From positions 1 to 6,755 of the forward strand of contig CAKTGD010000088.1 of assembly GCA_934561335.1 (NCBI GenBank): 6,755 bases of DNA, read 5' to 3'. Of this stretch, positions 5,665 through 6,755 are shown one piece after another. This DNA comes from an uncultured Oscillospiraceae bacterium. Lineage in GTDB: Bacteria > Bacillota_A > Clostridia > Oscillospirales > Oscillospiraceae. Made by a program: the position numbers and the translations under genes. How positions within the stretch are numbered: position 1 is the first letter of the stretch; each line of letters opens with the position of its first letter. Under the pieces are notes generated by a model that saw only the letters and a program-made list of their open reading frames with translations, was not told the origin of the DNA and made no database searches.

Positions 5665-6435
5665 CTACATTTCCCGCTTGATGCATGCGATGGCGCCCTT
5701 TTCCAGACGGCTGACCTGCGCTTGGGAAATACCGATCTCGGCGGAGACCTCCATCTGGGTTTTGCCCTGACAGAACCGCAGCGCCAGAATGTTGCGCTGC
5801 CGCTCATCCAGCCGTGCAATCGCGTCCTTGAGACTGATGTGCTCCAACCAGTGCTCATCGCTGCTGCGGTTGTCCTTGACCTGATCCATCACGCATACGG
5901 TGTCGTCCGCATCGGAGTATACGGGATCATAGAGACTGACGGGGTCGGCAATAGCGTCCATTGCCATGACGACATCCTCGCGGGGAAGGTTCAGATGGCG
6001 GGCAATCTGCTCCACAGTCGGCTCACGCTGGCTCTCAGCGGTCAGCTGCTCTCTGGCCTGCAAAACGCGGTAGGCGATATCGCGCATGCTCCTGCTTACT
6101 CGTATCGATTTGTCGTCGCGCAGAAATCGGCGGACCTCGCCGATGATCATAGGAACGCCATAGGTGGAAAACTTTACCATTTGCGACAGGTCAAATCGAT
6201 CCACGGCTTTGAGTAACCCGATACAGCCTACCTGAAAAAGATCGTCCATGTTCTCGCCGCGCCCCAGAAAACGCTGGATCACCGACAGGACAAGCCGGAG
6301 ATTTCCGCAGATCAGCTGTTCCCGTGCGGCCATGTCGCCCTCGTGGCTGCGGCGCAGTAAGTCCATCATTTCATCATTCCCCAATACCTTCAGCTCTGCG
6401 GTATTCAGCCCGCAGATTTCTACCTTCCTCCGCAT
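5665..6435 (-). CDS. sigG: Forespore RNA polymerase sigma factor sigma-G
   Basis: This 256-residue sigma-70-family protein matches sigma-G closely along its length. The N-terminal tag KVEICGLNT (4-12) is characteristic. Region 2 follows (about 46-107, including LRLVLSVIQRF, DDLFQVGCIGL and KFSTYGVPMIIGEVRR), then region 3 (about 115-170, SRSMRDIAYR and DPVSLYDP). Region 4 has the helix-turn-helix GKTQMEVSAEIGISQAQVSRLEK (224-246). Sigma-G directs late gene expression in the forespore after engulfment, including germination-receptor and small acid-soluble spore protein genes (established knowledge from Bacillus and Clostridia). The ATG at 6435 has GGAGG (6449-6445) 9 nt upstream. A sigma-F/sigma-G-like promoter lies in front. 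sigE, often just upstream of sigG, is not in the window: instead a YlmC-type gene diverges. The aligned position of B. subtilis Asn45 appears to be Cys43 here. Confidence 0.96.
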   Translation of the reverse strand: MRRKVEICGLNTAELKVLGNDEMMDLLRRSHEGDMAAREQLICGNLRLVLSVIQRFLGRGENMDDLFQVGCIGLLKAVDRFDLSQMVKFSTYGVPMIIGEVRRFLRDDKSIRVSRSMRDIAYRVLQAREQLTAESQREPTVEQIARHLNLPREDVVMAMDAIADPVSLYDPVYSDADDTVCVMDQVKDNRSSDEHWLEHISLKDAIARLDERQRNILALRFCQGKTQMEVSAEIGISQAQVSRLEKGAIACIKREM

Positions 6436-6466
6436 GAATGTGCGCCTCCGTCTTTTGGTTTGGCTT

Positions 6467-6496
6467 CAGTATTTCCCTTGCGCACAGAGGCTATTC
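6467..6496 (-). promoter_or_regulatory. Candidate sigma-F/sigma-G promoter of sigG
   Basis: On the minus strand, GAATA (6496-6492) fits the -35 box of sigma-G (GHATR) and nearly that of sigma-F. Fifteen nt later GGAAATACTG (6476-6467) matches the sigma-F -10 pattern GGNRANAHTR at every position. The overlapping AATACTG partly fits the sigma-G -10. The start would be near 6460, giving a leader of about 25 nt that holds the GGAGG site. In B. subtilis sigG is transcribed first by sigma-F and then by sigma-G itself, which fits a dual-type promoter. Confidence 0.65.
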
Positions 6497-6574
6497 TCTT
6501 ATGCAAAAAAGTGTGCTGAATCGACGGAATGGGACAGCCTGCCGGCAGCATAGGCTGATGATGAGGTGGAGATT

Positions 6575-6755
6575 ATGCTTGTAAGATTTTGCCAGCTCCG
6601 GCGCAAGGAGGTCATCAACCTCTGCGACGGCTGCAAGCTGGGTTATGTGGGAGATCTGGAGGTCTGCCTGCCGGAGGGAACGGTGAAGGCGATCATTGTT
6701 TTTGGCCCGTGCCGCTTTTTCGGGCTCTTTGGCAGGGGAGAGGATTACTATATAC
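6575..6755 (+). CDS. YlmC/YmxH-type PRC-barrel sporulation protein, N-terminal part
   Basis: The frame opens at ATG 6575 and runs off the right edge after 60 codons. The start is supported by GAGG at 6563-6566, 8 nt upstream. The visible residues include the segments RRKEVINLCDGCKLGYVGDL (about 10-29) and AIIVFGP, then FGLFGRGEDYYI. This is the layout of the small (about 80-90 residue) PRC-barrel proteins annotated YlmC/YmxH. The 'lgyVgDlev' turn followed by an 'IIV' strand is typical. Their molecular role is not established; they are conserved in endospore formers and are found close to sigG, as here. Unlike the arrangement I recall for B. subtilis (sigG then ylmA, ylmC on one strand), this gene diverges from sigG with a 139-nt gap. 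Two Cys residues (17 and 20) form a CDGC pair that I do not remember as a family feature. Confidence 0.82.
   Translation, partial: MLVRFCQLRRKEVINLCDGCKLGYVGDLEVCLPEGTVKAIIVFGPCRFFGLFGRGEDYYI

Noticed and set aside
6549..6556. CATAGGCT as a sigma-E-type -10 box for the YlmC-type gene
   Set aside because: It fits CATANNNT, but no matching -35 element lies at the right distance, and the motif is too loose alone.
1..6755. CRISPR array or cas genes accompanying the CARF protein
   Set aside because: No regularly spaced direct repeats were seen and no gene in the window resembles a Cas protein.

Overview
The window looks like chromosome from an endospore-forming member of the Clostridia. It is rich in G+C by eye, so an Oscillospiraceae-like organism is my best guess. 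The main evidence is a clear forespore sigma factor (sigG) next to a YlmC/YmxH-type sporulation gene. Shine-Dalgarno sites, a lipobox and sigma-A-type promoters are all of Firmicutes type. The genus cannot be fixed from this sequence.

Layout from left to right. (1) Positions 1-1996, plus strand: the C-terminal part of a DUF4956 membrane protein overlaps by 4 nt a lipoprotein of the Cthe_2159 carbohydrate-binding beta-helix family. This is a cell-surface module that in related genomes often also contains a VTC-type polyphosphate polymerase, which would lie to the left of the window. (2) Positions 1997-2349: an AT-richer gap that ends in a strong bidirectional terminator. (3) Positions 2350-3531, minus strand: a CARF plus PD-(D/E)XK protein of the Card1/DUF1887 type, with no cas gene or CRISPR repeats nearby. 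Just upstream of it is a 3'-half fragment of tRNA-Arg(CCU), which looks like an attachment-site scar of an integrated element. (4) Positions 3842-5595: a rhomboid intramembrane protease (minus) and a membrane-anchored endonuclease/exonuclease/phosphatase-family enzyme (plus) diverge from a compact promoter whose two directions share one palindromic -10 element. (5) Positions 5665-6435, minus strand: sigG with a sigma-F/sigma-G-like promoter. It diverges from a YlmC/YmxH-type PRC-barrel gene that runs off the right edge.

No single pathway links the whole window. The left module probably works at the cell surface, and the right end belongs to the conserved sporulation neighbourhood. The middle looks like an accessory spot: an orphan CARF nuclease beside a tRNA scar. 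The most interesting points are that orphan nuclease (with SCK where many relatives have ECK), the tRNA scar, and the symmetric promoter shared by the rhomboid and EEP genes.
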